From contig JAEYRV010000037.1 in NCBI GenBank assembly GCA_023435305.1, positions 1-64,000 of the forward strand: a DNA stretch of 64,000 nt, given 5' to 3'. This stretch comes from Bacillota bacterium. GTDB lineage: Bacteria > Bacillota > Clostridia > Acetivibrionales > DTU013. This document shows, piece by piece, positions 1-7,183 of this stretch. The position numbers were made by a program, and so were the translations under genes. The notes below the pieces were generated by a model, which was not told the origin of the DNA, ran no database searches, and was given only the letters and a program-made list of their open reading frames with translations. Numbering within the stretch: position 1 is the stretch's first letter; each line of letters opens with the position of its first letter.

Positions 1-62
1 GGGTGGAACGGGGGAACTCGGGTGGGAACGGGGGAACTCGGGGGAACGGGGGAACTCGGGGG
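1..62. repeat. G-rich tandem repeat at window edge
   Basis: About three contiguous units of 19 to 21 bp share the core GGAACGGGGGAACTCGG. The array probably continues beyond the left edge of the window. No reading frame is evident. It belongs to the same class of short arrays found elsewhere in this window, but its unit is unrelated to the others. Confidence 0.8.
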
Positions 63-80
63 GACGTGTGAGCGGATGAA

Positions 81-338
81 TGTACTGGTCAACAAAAAGT
101 AGACACTTCATTCAAACTGCAGTCACCTGATTTTTCATCAAGGGCAAGTACGGTGCACAAAATTTTCAGTTGTGGGGAAATAACACTGCCGTAGAGCACA
201 GACCACCCTTCATATCACTACCACAAAGCAACATAATGTTCTGCACCGCGCATTATGTTACCTTTCTCCATGAAAAGTACTTGATCTCACCACTTATTTC
301 CCCACAACTAAAAATTTTGTGTATAGGCCTATCGAGAA
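81..338 (+). mobile_element. Palindromic MITE-like intergenic element, copy 1
   Basis: This stretch aligns along its whole length with the reverse complement of 49211-49469. Both copies start with TGTACTRGTCAACAAA and AGACACTT repeats. Each then has a left arm (GTTGTGGGGAAATA near 169-182) and a right arm (TATTTCCCCACAACT near 296-309) that are reverse complements, so the transcript would fold into a long hairpin. An inner inverted repeat, ACATAATG/CATTATGT (231-257), is also shared. Sequence to about 531 holds more related motifs, including GCCACATAATA (453-463) against TATTATGTGGC (500-510) and a second AAATTTTGTGCAC. There is no transposase gene. The outer end resembles an insertion-sequence terminus, but the family is not identified. 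Short open frames inside it are not credible genes. Confidence 0.65.
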
Positions 339-529
339 AACACAGTGAACAATAATATAAGCTTTGGAAAACAGTACTACTGCAGAACTCGAGTGAAAAT
401 TTTGCTAGTTTGGACATGGCCTCTCTGATTTTATTGAAAGTATTCCATGAAAATGCCACATAATACGGATATTGTAGTGTTATGTGAACTATCAATATCT
501 ATTATGTGGCCAAGAATCCAAATTTTGTG

Positions 530-710
530 CACAGTGGTCTGGTACTACGGCATGGTCCGACACTACGGCATGGTCCGACACTACGGCATGGTCCAACACT
601 ACACCTTGATCCAACACTGCAACCCGGCGGTCTGACACTGCATCCTGATAATCCGGCACTATATCCCGGTATTCTGCCACTGCACCGAGGCGATCCGGCA
701 CTGCACACTA
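530..710. repeat. Degenerate 18/21-bp tandem array
   Basis: Units begin with CACTRC. Three near-identical 18-bp units (core ACTACGGCATGGTCCGAC) lie on the left. To the right they become increasingly diverged units of mostly 21 bp that keep the CACTGC start. The gradient looks like an array that expanded at one end and decayed at the other. Open frames cross it on both strands only because the unit length is a multiple of three; no ribosome binding site or recognisable protein supports them. Confidence 0.75.
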
Positions 711-792
711 TCATATAACTCAACAGATCGCGTCCTGACCATGCCTGATGAGTCCAGCGATCCATGAGAGAATCCTCGATGGCATCAAAAAT

Positions 793-1020
793 CTATTTTA
801 TCAGGCTGTCGATTGCTCCCTGATCAAAACCGACAATGATACTGCCGTTTATATCGATAACAGGCACGCCTCTCTGACCCGATTTCTGCACCATCTCGAT
901 GGCTGCTTCCCTGTTTTTGGATACATCCACCTCTTCAAACTGGACATTGTGTGATTTGAGATAATTCTTAGCAACGGTGCACCATGGACATGACGGTGTT
1001 GAATATACTTTAACTGACAT
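793..1020 (-). CDS. YruB-like glutaredoxin-family protein
   Basis: A small cytoplasmic thiol-disulfide oxidoreductase of 75 residues. It has the redox motif CPWC at residues 11-14 and the GVPVIDI cis-proline segment near residue 51, in the pattern of the YruB-type glutaredoxin-like family. I start it at the ATG that opens MSVKVYSTPSC because AAGGAGG lies 7 nt upstream; a longer frame adds 12 residues without a better site. It is transcribed leftwards, away from ccdA and the TlpA-like gene. A CsoR-type palindrome sits in its promoter, so it is probably co-regulated with that redox pair. Its physiological substrate is not known. Confidence 0.88.
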   Translation of the reverse strand: MSVKVYSTPSCPWCTVAKNYLKSHNVQFEEVDVSKNREAAIEMVQKSGQRGVPVIDINGSIIVGFDQGAIDSLIK

Positions 1021-1090
1021 AGCCTTACCTCCTTCGATCTTAACAACTAAATTCATAATAACATATTCTTTACTGCAGGGTATAATTAAA

Positions 1091-1109
1091 TATACCCCCT
1101 ACGGGTATA
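1091..1109 (-). promoter_or_regulatory. CsoR-type operator in leftward promoter
   Basis: The sequence TATACCCCCTACGGGTATA is an almost perfect palindrome of the C-tract/G-tract type bound by CsoR-family repressors. On the minus strand it lies between a possible -35 (TTGTTA) and overlaps a possible -10 (TATATT), 18 nt apart, so a bound protein would block transcription of the YruB-like gene. A CsoR-family gene lies 2 kb away. Confidence 0.7.
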
Positions 1110-1151
1110 TGATAACAAAATTTTTTTGATGGTAAGAATTTTTTGTTTATG

Positions 1152-1170
1152 CATACCCCATCAGGGTATG
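1152..1170 (+). promoter_or_regulatory. Second CsoR-type operator, ccdA side
   Basis: CATACCCCATCAGGGTATG repeats the same TACCCC...GGGTA architecture 61 bp from the first site (centre to centre). It lies directly before TATAGT (1171-1176), a plausible rightward -10 for the ccdA-tlpA pair. The two sites together suggest repression of both arms of this divergent region. Nothing else is evident in the gap from 1021 to 1366 apart from a start-less open stretch just before ccdA. Confidence 0.65.
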
Positions 1171-1366
1171 TATAGTATGACTGCTGAATGAGAAATACAG
1201 AACAAACAAGATAAGTAAAATTATCCACTGAAACTACCGAGAAAAATTTGCTACAATAAGTTATAGGACTCGATGAAATAGTTAAAGCAGTATCTGCCGA
1301 AACATTTGAACCAGCAACAGCAGAAAACTGGCAGTCACAGAATAATGCCGGGAGGGCACGGGAAGC

Positions 1367-2266
1367 ATGCTTCCATATATACTAACATTCGCAGAAGGCA
1401 TACTTACATTTATCTCACCATGCATACTTCCCATGCTCCCGGTTTATTTCATGTATCTTGCCGGCACTCCCGATACGACGGACAGCCGAAATTCCCATGA
1501 CAATCCGGCCGCAGAGGTCACCTCCGGCAGTCCCGATACAACAGACCGCCAAAATTCCAATGGTAATCCGGCCGCAGATGCAGCCCCTGACAATCCAACC
1601 GAGGAAGGCGCACCCGGCAATCCAACCGCGGAAGGTGCACCCGGCAGTCCAGCCGTGGAGGTCACCCCCGGCAATCCCGGCAATCCCGGCACCCCCGGCA
1701 AGTCCGGCATCCGCAGGTCATCCTCACTCATCATAAATTCTCTGGGATTCGTTTCCGGCTTCACCCTTGTTTTTATCATTCTTGGCGCTGTGGCGTCGAC
1801 ACTTGGCAGCTATCTTGAAAGCAACAGGGATCTGCTTCAAAAAATCAGCGGAGTCGTCATGATACTGTTTGGCCTTAACTTCACTGGCATCATAAAAATC
1901 GGCTTTCTCAACAGTGAGAAGAAATTCCATATAAATGTAGACAATTTACGGTTCATAAGTTCTATTCTATTCGGAGCTGTATTCGGATTAGGCTGGTCTC
2001 CCTGCCTTGGCACCTTCCTTGGTTCAGCTCTTATACTGGCCGGTAATTCCGGGACAGTAGCGGAAGGTATATTACTGCTGCTGGTATATTCACTCGGACT
2101 GGCAATACCCTTTGTTGTATCGGCTGCAATTTTTGAGAACGTAAAAGGTTTATTCGCCTGGCTGAGAAAAAACAGCAGGATAATAAGCATAATATCCGGA
2201 ATATTGCTGATAGCAGCCGGCATACTGGTATTCACAGATAACCTTAAGTACCTGACCTTGTCCTGA
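1367..2266 (+). CDS. ccdA: CcdA/DsbD-family electron-transfer membrane protein with repeat insertion
   Basis: Carries reducing equivalents from cytoplasmic thioredoxin across the membrane to extracytoplasmic thioredoxin-like proteins. The two conserved cysteines are visible: SPC at C19 in the first membrane segment and WSPC at C213. Several hydrophobic helices follow residue 120, as in the DsbD transmembrane domain. Residues 33-115 are a hydrophilic insertion made of Gly/Asn/Pro/Thr/Glu repeats. It is encoded by tandem DNA units and separates membrane segments 1 and 2 far more than usual. A GGGAGG sequence lies about 10 nt before the ATG. The TlpA-like partner follows after 10 nt, so the two are almost certainly co-transcribed. 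The role in disulfide reduction is inferred from the family. Confidence 0.85.
   Translation: MLPYILTFAEGILTFISPCILPMLPVYFMYLAGTPDTTDSRNSHDNPAAEVTSGSPDTTDRQNSNGNPAADAAPDNPTEEGAPGNPTAEGAPGSPAVEVTPGNPGNPGTPGKSGIRRSSSLIINSLGFVSGFTLVFIILGAVASTLGSYLESNRDLLQKISGVVMILFGLNFTGIIKIGFLNSEKKFHINVDNLRFISSILFGAVFGLGWSPCLGTFLGSALILAGNSGTVAEGILLLLVYSLGLAIPFVVSAAIFENVKGLFAWLRKNSRIISIISGILLIAAGILVFTDNLKYLTLS
1464..1722 (+). repeat. In-gene tandem repeats within ccdA
   Basis: Two diverged units of about 21 codons (GxPDTTD...NPAA) are followed by three 27-bp units reading about DNPTEEGAP, and then by 9-bp GNP-type units. All unit lengths are multiples of three, so the frame is kept. Composition and codon use differ sharply from the flanking membrane segments, which suggests local slippage expansion inside a loop. 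Confidence 0.8.
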
Positions 2267-2276
2267 AGGAGGATAT

Positions 2277-3032
2277 ATGAAAAAATACACAACCCTGATA
2301 ATTTGGATAACTGCCTTAATTCTAATATTTACAGCTGCATATGTCGTTTATGAAAAATATAAGTCAGAAATGATGGTACAGCCGCCTGTCCCCAATGTAT
2401 TAGCTAACTCTGCCAATAACAACGGAAAATCGAAGGATGACAAACAGGACAACGGCACCCAAAATACCAGTGATGATGCAAATGGTGACACTTCTGATGG
2501 TTCCAACATCGATAACAGCGGCAGCCCCGCTGATGGCACCGGCCCAGATGGTGGCCCCGACGGCAGCCCCGCAGATGGCTCTGGCTCCGGTATTGATGAG
2601 GTTATAATGGTACCTGACTTCACTCTCAAGGATCTGGACGGCAAAGAAGTCAGTCTTTCGGATCACAGGGGGAAAATAGTTGTGCTCAACTTCTGGGCTG
2701 TCTGGTGCAAATACTGCATCGAGGAAATGCCTGATTTCAACAAGCTTAACAAGGAGTTGGAGAAGGCCGGCGATGCCGTAATACTGACGGTGAATGTCCA
2801 GGAGCCCTATGATACAGTCAAGGATTATATTGCGAAAAATGATATAGGATTAAAGGTTCTTCTGGATGAGGATGGGTATGTTGCAGGAAATATCTTCGGA
2901 GTCAGCGGGTATCCGACGACATTTATCGTAAACGAGGATGGCTCACTGTACACATACATTCCGGGGAAAACCGACCTTGAGACTATGCGCACAGTATTGG
3001 ATATGGCTCGTGAAAATGCGCCGCTCTATTGA
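2277..3032 (+). CDS. Membrane-anchored TlpA/ResA-like thioredoxin
   Basis: An extracytoplasmic thiol-disulfide reductase of 251 residues. An uncleaved N-terminal membrane anchor spans about residues 5-25. It is followed by an Asn/Asp/Gly/Ser/Pro linker (about 38-107) with short DGSPADG-type repeats, and then a thioredoxin-fold domain. The active site WCKYC has cysteines 144 and 147, and the cis-proline lies in SGYPTTF. A strong GGAGG site precedes the ATG, and the gene follows ccdA by 10 nt. CcdA probably keeps it reduced. The target is unknown; haem maturation and sporulation are known uses of relatives, but no haem genes are present here. Its stop lies 4 bp from the convergent csoR-like gene, with no obvious terminator. 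Confidence 0.86.
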   Translation: MKKYTTLIIWITALILIFTAAYVVYEKYKSEMMVQPPVPNVLANSANNNGKSKDDKQDNGTQNTSDDANGDTSDGSNIDNSGSPADGTGPDGGPDGSPADGSGSGIDEVIMVPDFTLKDLDGKEVSLSDHRGKIVVLNFWAVWCKYCIEEMPDFNKLNKELEKAGDAVILTVNVQEPYDTVKDYIAKNDIGLKVLLDEDGYVAGNIFGVSGYPTTFIVNEDGSLYTYIPGKTDLETMRTVLDMARENAPLY

Positions 3033-3036
3033 AATA

Positions 3037-3324
3037 TCAGCGGTCGCTGAATCTGATAAAGCTCTGGATTGCCTTGGTCAGATCCTCCACAGCCTTCTTC
3101 CTGTCCTCTGACGCGACAGCTTCTTCAATGCAGGTCATCGAATGCTTCTCAAGCATGATGCTTCCGGCCTTGTTTATTGCAGCGCGCACTGCAGAAACCT
3201 GTGTGAGTATATCCATGCAGCACTTGTCTTCCTCGATCATACGCTGAATACCCTTGATCTGGCCTTCTATCCGCTTGAAGCGCTTTATGATGTCCTCCTT
3301 GGATACATTCTGTCTTTCACTCAT
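3037..3324 (-). CDS. csoR: CsoR-family metal-sensing repressor
   Basis: A 95-residue all-helical DUF156-type repressor. The ligands that bind Cu(I) in characterised CsoR proteins are all present at matching spacing: C36, H61 and C65 (HSMTC). CstR-type persulfide sensors lack the histidine, so copper sensing is the better prediction. The start is set by GGAGG 8 nt before an ATG; a longer frame runs into a tandem array and is not credible. Likely targets are the two palindromes at 1091-1109 and 1152-1170, which would place glutaredoxin, CcdA and the thioredoxin under metal control. The gene is convergent with the tlpA-like gene. Confidence 0.88.
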   Translation of the reverse strand: MSERQNVSKEDIIKRFKRIEGQIKGIQRMIEEDKCCMDILTQVSAVRAAINKAGSIMLEKHSMTCIEEAVASEDRKKAVEDLTKAIQSFIRFSDR

Positions 3325-3347
3325 TCCAGTTTTCCTCCGGCGATAAT

Positions 3348-3492
3348 ATTGGTGCATGTGTATTGGTGCATGTGTATTGTGCATGTGTATTGTGCATATG
3401 TATTGGTGCATGTGTATTGTGCATGTGTATTGTGCATGTTTATTGTGCATGTGTATTGTGCATGCAGCATATATAATGTGCATGTATATTGT
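3348..3492. repeat. 13/14-bp tandem array upstream of csoR
   Basis: About ten contiguous copies of ATTGTGCATGTGT, some with an extra G, run up to about 25 bp before the csoR start codon. The array fills the space where the csoR promoter and leader should be. Alternating purine/pyrimidine TGCATG steps could form unusual DNA structures; that is an inference. The rest of 3325-3541 holds no gene. Confidence 0.85.
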
Positions 3493-3541
3493 CGCAGTGC
3501 AAACAGCAGCAGCCCTCTCTAACAGGCGGCTGTCTGTGTTG

Positions 3542-4216
3542 CTAAATTATTTCATCAGCATTTCGGTATTTATTCATGAGCCCTTTGAAAATCTCAGCAG
3601 AAGTAGGAGGAGTATACGTGATAGCATTTGCTCCCGCCTCGATAGTTTTGAGTATCGTGTCGTCATTCGGACCGCCGGTCGCAATAATAGGCACCTCAGG
3701 GAAACGGTCCCTTATCCCTTTCACTATGTCTATGGTTTTGCCCGCTCCGGACACATTGAGTATCGATGCGCCTGAAGCGACCCTTTTGGATATGTCGGTC
3801 CTGTCTGAAACAACTGTCACAACCAGAGGTATATCTATTCTTTGGGTGACCTGCTTTACAATATCATTGGGTGTGGGAGCATTTACGACGACCCCGATAG
3901 CTCCCTGGAATTCGGCGTCCATCGCCAGATTGACGACTCTTTTTCCGGTGGTCGTCCCTCCTCCGATCCCGCAGAAAACAGGAACATCAGAGGCCGCAAT
4001 TATGGTATGGGTAATGATCGGCTGAGGTGTAAAAGGGTACACTGCTATGATTGCATTGGCATTGCAGTTCTTTATTATGGCAACATCTGTTGTAAACAGT
4101 ATGGATTTTATCAGTCTTCCAAATATCTTTATGCCGCTGACCTGTGATATGACTTCAGGCACGCGCACCATGTGCCTCCTCAGCACACCGTGGATTTCAG
4201 GTACAAAATCGCTCAT
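3542..4216 (-). CDS. Conserved TIM-barrel protein of unknown function
   Basis: A soluble 224-residue protein with a repeated beta/alpha pattern typical of a TIM barrel. The strands include VAIIKNCNANAIIAV, VPVFCGIGGGTT, AIGVVVNAPTP, PLVVTVVS, ASILNVSGAGKT and VPIIATGGPNDDT, and the C-terminal GANAITYTPP is phosphate-binding-loop-like. Similar proteins in clostridial genomes are, from memory, usually labelled only as a hydrolase; I know of no confirmed reaction. GGGAG lies 9 nt before the ATG. Neighbours are unrelated in function. The family label is moderately sure; the function is open. Confidence 0.7.
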   Translation of the reverse strand: MSDFVPEIHGVLRRHMVRVPEVISQVSGIKIFGRLIKSILFTTDVAIIKNCNANAIIAVYPFTPQPIITHTIIAASDVPVFCGIGGGTTTGKRVVNLAMDAEFQGAIGVVVNAPTPNDIVKQVTQRIDIPLVVTVVSDRTDISKRVASGASILNVSGAGKTIDIVKGIRDRFPEVPIIATGGPNDDTILKTIEAGANAITYTPPTSAEIFKGLMNKYRNADEII

Positions 4217-4382
4217 TCAATCATCTCCCTCACAATATATCCGTAACCCGGCTTTTGCAGTTCAAAGATGCAGCTCAAACTCTACAATGATTATTGTATC
4301 ATATGCACTAATATTATTTCCAATCGAAAAATAACAATGTTTTAGAAAGCCCCTATCTCACACAAATAAGCTATTTAACCAG

Positions 4383-5222
4383 CTATGCAAATCTCTTCCT
4401 GATAAAGAAAGTGGCAAAGAAGATCACTGCTGCTATCAGCACTATAGTAGCTCCTGTGGCCGTATCCAGATAATAAGATGCAATCAGTCCGGAAATGCCT
4501 GAGAACATTGAAATGCCAATGGATACTGCATGATACTGCCTCATGTTCCTGGTAACGTTGCGCGAAGCGGCAGCAGGCAGAACAATCAGTGAATTGATTA
4601 TAAGCAGTCCTACCCATTGGATTGTTATGGTAACTATAACTGCGATGGCTATAGTAAAAAAGATATCGACAAGCAGAGTATTTATGCCGCGGCTTGCAGC
4701 CAATGACTGGTTGATGCTTATCAGCAGCACCTTGTTGAATATAAACAGCCATAGCACGATTACCAATATGAATGAAACAAAAAGCAAGATCAGTTCAACA
4801 GGCGAAATGCTCAACAAGTCTCCCACCAGATAAGTGGAATATTTGTTGAAACCGCCTGACGAGAGCAGTATCAGTCCCAGTGCGACAGCAGTCGATGAAA
4901 ATACACCGATTATGGTATCGGTAGACTCTTTGCTCTTATTCTTTATAATAGTGATCACCACAGCAAACACAGCTGAGAATAGCACCGCGCCTACCAATGG
5001 CTGCAGTCCTCCGAACAGAGCGCCTATAGCTATGCCTGTAAAAGCGCCGTGACCTATGGAGTCGGAAAAAAAGGCCATCCTGTTGCTTACGACCATCGTC
5101 CCCAGAAGCCCGAACAGTGGCGTGAGTAAAAGCACCGCCAGCAGGGCATTTTTCATAAAATTGTACTTTGTCCAATCAAAGGGCAGTAAAAAATCAACGA
5201 CACTGTACCATAATTCAAGCAT
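4383..5222 (-). CDS. Zinc/manganese-type ABC transporter permease (ABC-3 family)
   Basis: Membrane channel of a metal-ion importer, 279 residues with about eight hydrophobic segments. The ABC-3 family features include GLLGTMVVSNRMAFFSDSIGHGAFTG near residue 40. I use the ATG inside ATGCTTGA, where the start overlaps the ATPase stop by 8 nt; this implies translational coupling, and the longer upstream frame lies inside the ATPase gene. It is the third gene of the lipoprotein-ATPase-permease operon. Zinc and manganese cannot be separated from sequence alone. Confidence 0.88.
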   Translation of the reverse strand: MLELWYSVVDFLLPFDWTKYNFMKNALLAVLLLTPLFGLLGTMVVSNRMAFFSDSIGHGAFTGIAIGALFGGLQPLVGAVLFSAVFAVVITIIKNKSKESTDTIIGVFSSTAVALGLILLSSGGFNKYSTYLVGDLLSISPVELILLFVSFILVIVLWLFIFNKVLLISINQSLAASRGINTLLVDIFFTIAIAVIVTITIQWVGLLIINSLIVLPAAASRNVTRNMRQYHAVSIGISMFSGISGLIASYYLDTATGATIVLIAAVIFFATFFIRKRFA

Positions 5223-6060
5223 TATTTCCGCCCCCTTCATCTCCGCTGCCGGATCCGGCATTAATATCATTACTCTTATCATTTTTACACAAACCATTAA
5301 AGAAGCCAGTGATTCCAAAGGCCTTAAGGGTATCCCCGTTGCTGAAGACCTCTTCGGGCGTACCGCTGGTTATCACAGTCCTGTTAAGAAGGACAACACG
5401 GTCCGCATAGCGGGATACAAGATCAAAGTCGTGGGACACAAGGATTATTGAAAGGTCATAGTTGCGTCTTAGCTCGGCAACAGTATTATAAAACAGCTCC
5501 AATCCTCCCTGGTCAATGCCTGACACGGGCTCATCCAGCAGCAGTAGATTAGGAACGGGATCCAGGGCCAGCGCCAGCAGCACTCTTTGCAGTTCGCCCC
5601 CCGACAGTGCTCCCAGCCTTCGGTCGATCAAATGCTCCGCCTTTACCTTCTCAAGACCTTCCATCGCCCTCTTTCTGATACTGTGGGGTCTCAGCAGCCA
5701 GGCTGGCTTCTTTGACAAACTGGCGACAAACAGATCCGACACACTTGCCGGAGTACCCGTATCAAAACTCAGATGCTGCGGCACATACCCTATCACAGGC
5801 TGGCTGCTGCGGCCGCCCTTTGAGTCCAGATATTTGAGCTGCCCCGAATGAGGGAACTCACCGAGCAGAGCCTTCAGAAGCGTGCTTTTGCCTCCTCCGT
5901 TGGGCCCGATTATGGCGGTCAGCTCCCCGCAATGGATATGGATATTGACATTCTCCAGGATCTCCACCGGTCCTTTGGAAACACCAAGGTTTTCTATCCT
6001 GGTGCAGCAAAGGCCGCAGCATTTCCCCTCACATTTTGTATTGTATCGGTTTTCGGTCAT
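5215..6060 (-). CDS. Metal-ion ABC transporter ATPase with N-terminal cysteine cluster
   Basis: Powers the metal importer. Walker A is GPNGGGKST near residue 53, the signature is LSGGELQR, Walker B is LLLLDEP, and the H-loop is SHD. These place it in the ZnuC/MntB-type group. The first 20 residues contain five cysteines (CEGKCCGLCC), which is not standard for these ATPases and might bind metal. The C-terminus is a Gly/Asp/Asn-rich tail. The gene lies between the binding lipoprotein and the permease, and its stop overlaps the permease start. Confidence 0.9.
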   Translation of the reverse strand: MTENRYNTKCEGKCCGLCCTRIENLGVSKGPVEILENVNIHIHCGELTAIIGPNGGGKSTLLKALLGEFPHSGQLKYLDSKGGRSSQPVIGYVPQHLSFDTGTPASVSDLFVASLSKKPAWLLRPHSIRKRAMEGLEKVKAEHLIDRRLGALSGGELQRVLLALALDPVPNLLLLDEPVSGIDQGGLELFYNTVAELRRNYDLSIILVSHDFDLVSRYADRVVLLNRTVITSGTPEEVFSNGDTLKAFGITGFFNGLCKNDKSNDINAGSGSGDEGGGNNA

Positions 6061-6128
6061 ATTTCACCTCATAAGCCGGCATCCGCCGGTCAGTTTGCTC
6101 TCTCTGGCACGTTTACCCGCCAGCTGCG

Positions 6129-6192
6129 GTCCGTGCACACTTACTGTCGCGCTTACTGTCGCGCTCACTGCAGCGCCTACTGCAGCACCTAT
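6129..6192 (-). repeat. 12-bp stop-codon-containing tandem array after znuA-like gene
   Basis: Read on the minus strand, the last four codons of the lipoprotein gene, GCGCTGCAATAG (Ala-Leu-Gln-stop), are followed without a gap by four further 12-bp units. These end, in frame, in TAG, TGA, TAA and TAA. The units read Val-Leu-Gln-stop, Ala-Leu-Gln-stop, Ala-Arg-Gln-stop and Ala-Arg-Gln-stop. The array lies inside the operon, between the lipoprotein and ATPase genes. Confidence 0.85.
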
Positions 6193-7124
6193 TGCAGCGC
6201 TTTCTTCAATGTCTCCATGTTCTGCCGCATGGCATCCAGATAAGCATCTGCTGCATCCGGTACAGCCTCCCCGGTAACAACGGGATCCAATGTGTACAAC
6301 ACGGCGCCAGTCTCGCCCGCTATTATTTCAGCCGCTCCCGGCGAGTACTGCGGCTCTGCGAAAAGCGCCTTAATTCCGGTTTGGGCTACAGTATCAATTA
6401 TACTTCCCAGTTCCTTCTGAGTCGGCTCAGTGCCGGGCTCCCTTTCCACCACTGCCGCGATGTTCAGGTCAAACTCCCTGGCAAAGTACGGGAATGCTTC
6501 ATGAAAGGTTATTATATCCCTGTTTTTCAGGCTGCCTATCTCGGTATGCATTTCCTCGCTGAGTTCTTCTATTTTCCCGATATAAGCTGCGGCATTTTGC
6601 TCGTATAAAGCCGCATTTTTCTTATCTGCTTCCGAAAGCTGAGCTGCTATGTTCCTTACATACGGAACGGCGTTGGACAGACTCACCCAGACATGGGGGT
6701 TTTCCTCGCCATTCTCCTCCTTGAGCAAGGGTATTCCCTCAGCTGCCTCGATTATTTTCAGATCCTTCTGCTGAACTGCTATATCCTCAAGGAATGATTC
6801 CATCCCTGCTCCGTTAATAATAAAAATATCGGCATCCTCAAGCAGCTTGAGATCCTGCGGCCTGAGTGTGTAATCATGCAGACAGCCCGTCTGGGGCTCT
6901 GTCATGTTGGTAACTGATACACCCGGTATGTCATGGGTCACATTGATTACAGCCACATAAACAGGAAAAAATGACGTAACGATATTCAAGCCATCCATTG
7001 TATCTGCGCCAGAGCCCTTTCCGGCCGCATCCGAACCTGCACGGCCGCAGCCTGTCAATAGCAGCAGGCCTGCTAAAGCCGCCGATAGGATCAAAGCCGT
7101 CAGTCGTGCGATATTTCTCTGCAT
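6189..7124 (-). CDS. Zinc/manganese-binding lipoprotein (ZnuA/TroA-like)
   Basis: Extracytoplasmic metal-binding component of the importer, 311 residues. It has a lipoprotein signal peptide with lipobox LLTGC (lipidated C26). The cluster A-I features expected for the family are present: an N-terminal FFPVYV segment and metal-ligand candidates in CLHDY, NPHVW and FHEAFPYF, with the last acidic ligand probably in the C-terminal lobe. There is no long His-rich loop, which is often seen in zinc-specific members, so manganese remains possible. GGAGGG precedes the ATG. This is the first gene of the three-gene operon behind a Fur-family-like operator. The 3' end merges into the 12-bp stop-codon array. 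Confidence 0.9.
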   Translation of the reverse strand: MQRNIARLTALILSAALAGLLLLTGCGRAGSDAAGKGSGADTMDGLNIVTSFFPVYVAVINVTHDIPGVSVTNMTEPQTGCLHDYTLRPQDLKLLEDADIFIINGAGMESFLEDIAVQQKDLKIIEAAEGIPLLKEENGEENPHVWVSLSNAVPYVRNIAAQLSEADKKNAALYEQNAAAYIGKIEELSEEMHTEIGSLKNRDIITFHEAFPYFAREFDLNIAAVVEREPGTEPTQKELGSIIDTVAQTGIKALFAEPQYSPGAAEIIAGETGAVLYTLDPVVTGEAVPDAADAYLDAMRQNMETLKKALQ

Positions 7125-7154
7125 TATTTCCCTCCATAACTTTTACATAAAAAT

Positions 7155-7183
7155 ATTTTAGCAATAAAAACACATAAACGCAA
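7155..7183 (-). promoter_or_regulatory. Promoter of the metal importer operon
   Basis: On the minus strand TTGCGT (7178-7183) and TAAAAT (7155-7160) are separated by 17 nt, giving a good sigma-A match about 30 nt before the lipoprotein start codon. The -35 lies inside the right half of the neighbouring palindrome. Confidence 0.6.

Noticed and set aside
170..495. Short frames inside the palindromic element
   Set aside because: They overlap the hairpin arms, are not kept in the second copy and lack start signals.
492..765. Open frames on both strands through the 18/21-bp array
   Set aside because: They stay open only because the repeat unit is a multiple of three; there is no ribosome site or protein family.
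1260..1385. Open stretch before ccdA reading VIGLDEIVKAV... for 41 codons
   Set aside because: It has no ATG, GTG or TTG codon and overlaps the ccdA start in another frame. It may be a gene relic, but there is no recognisable family.
3037..3324. CstR-type persulfide sensor
   Set aside because: The histidine of the copper site (H61) is present with both cysteines, which fits CsoR better than CstR.
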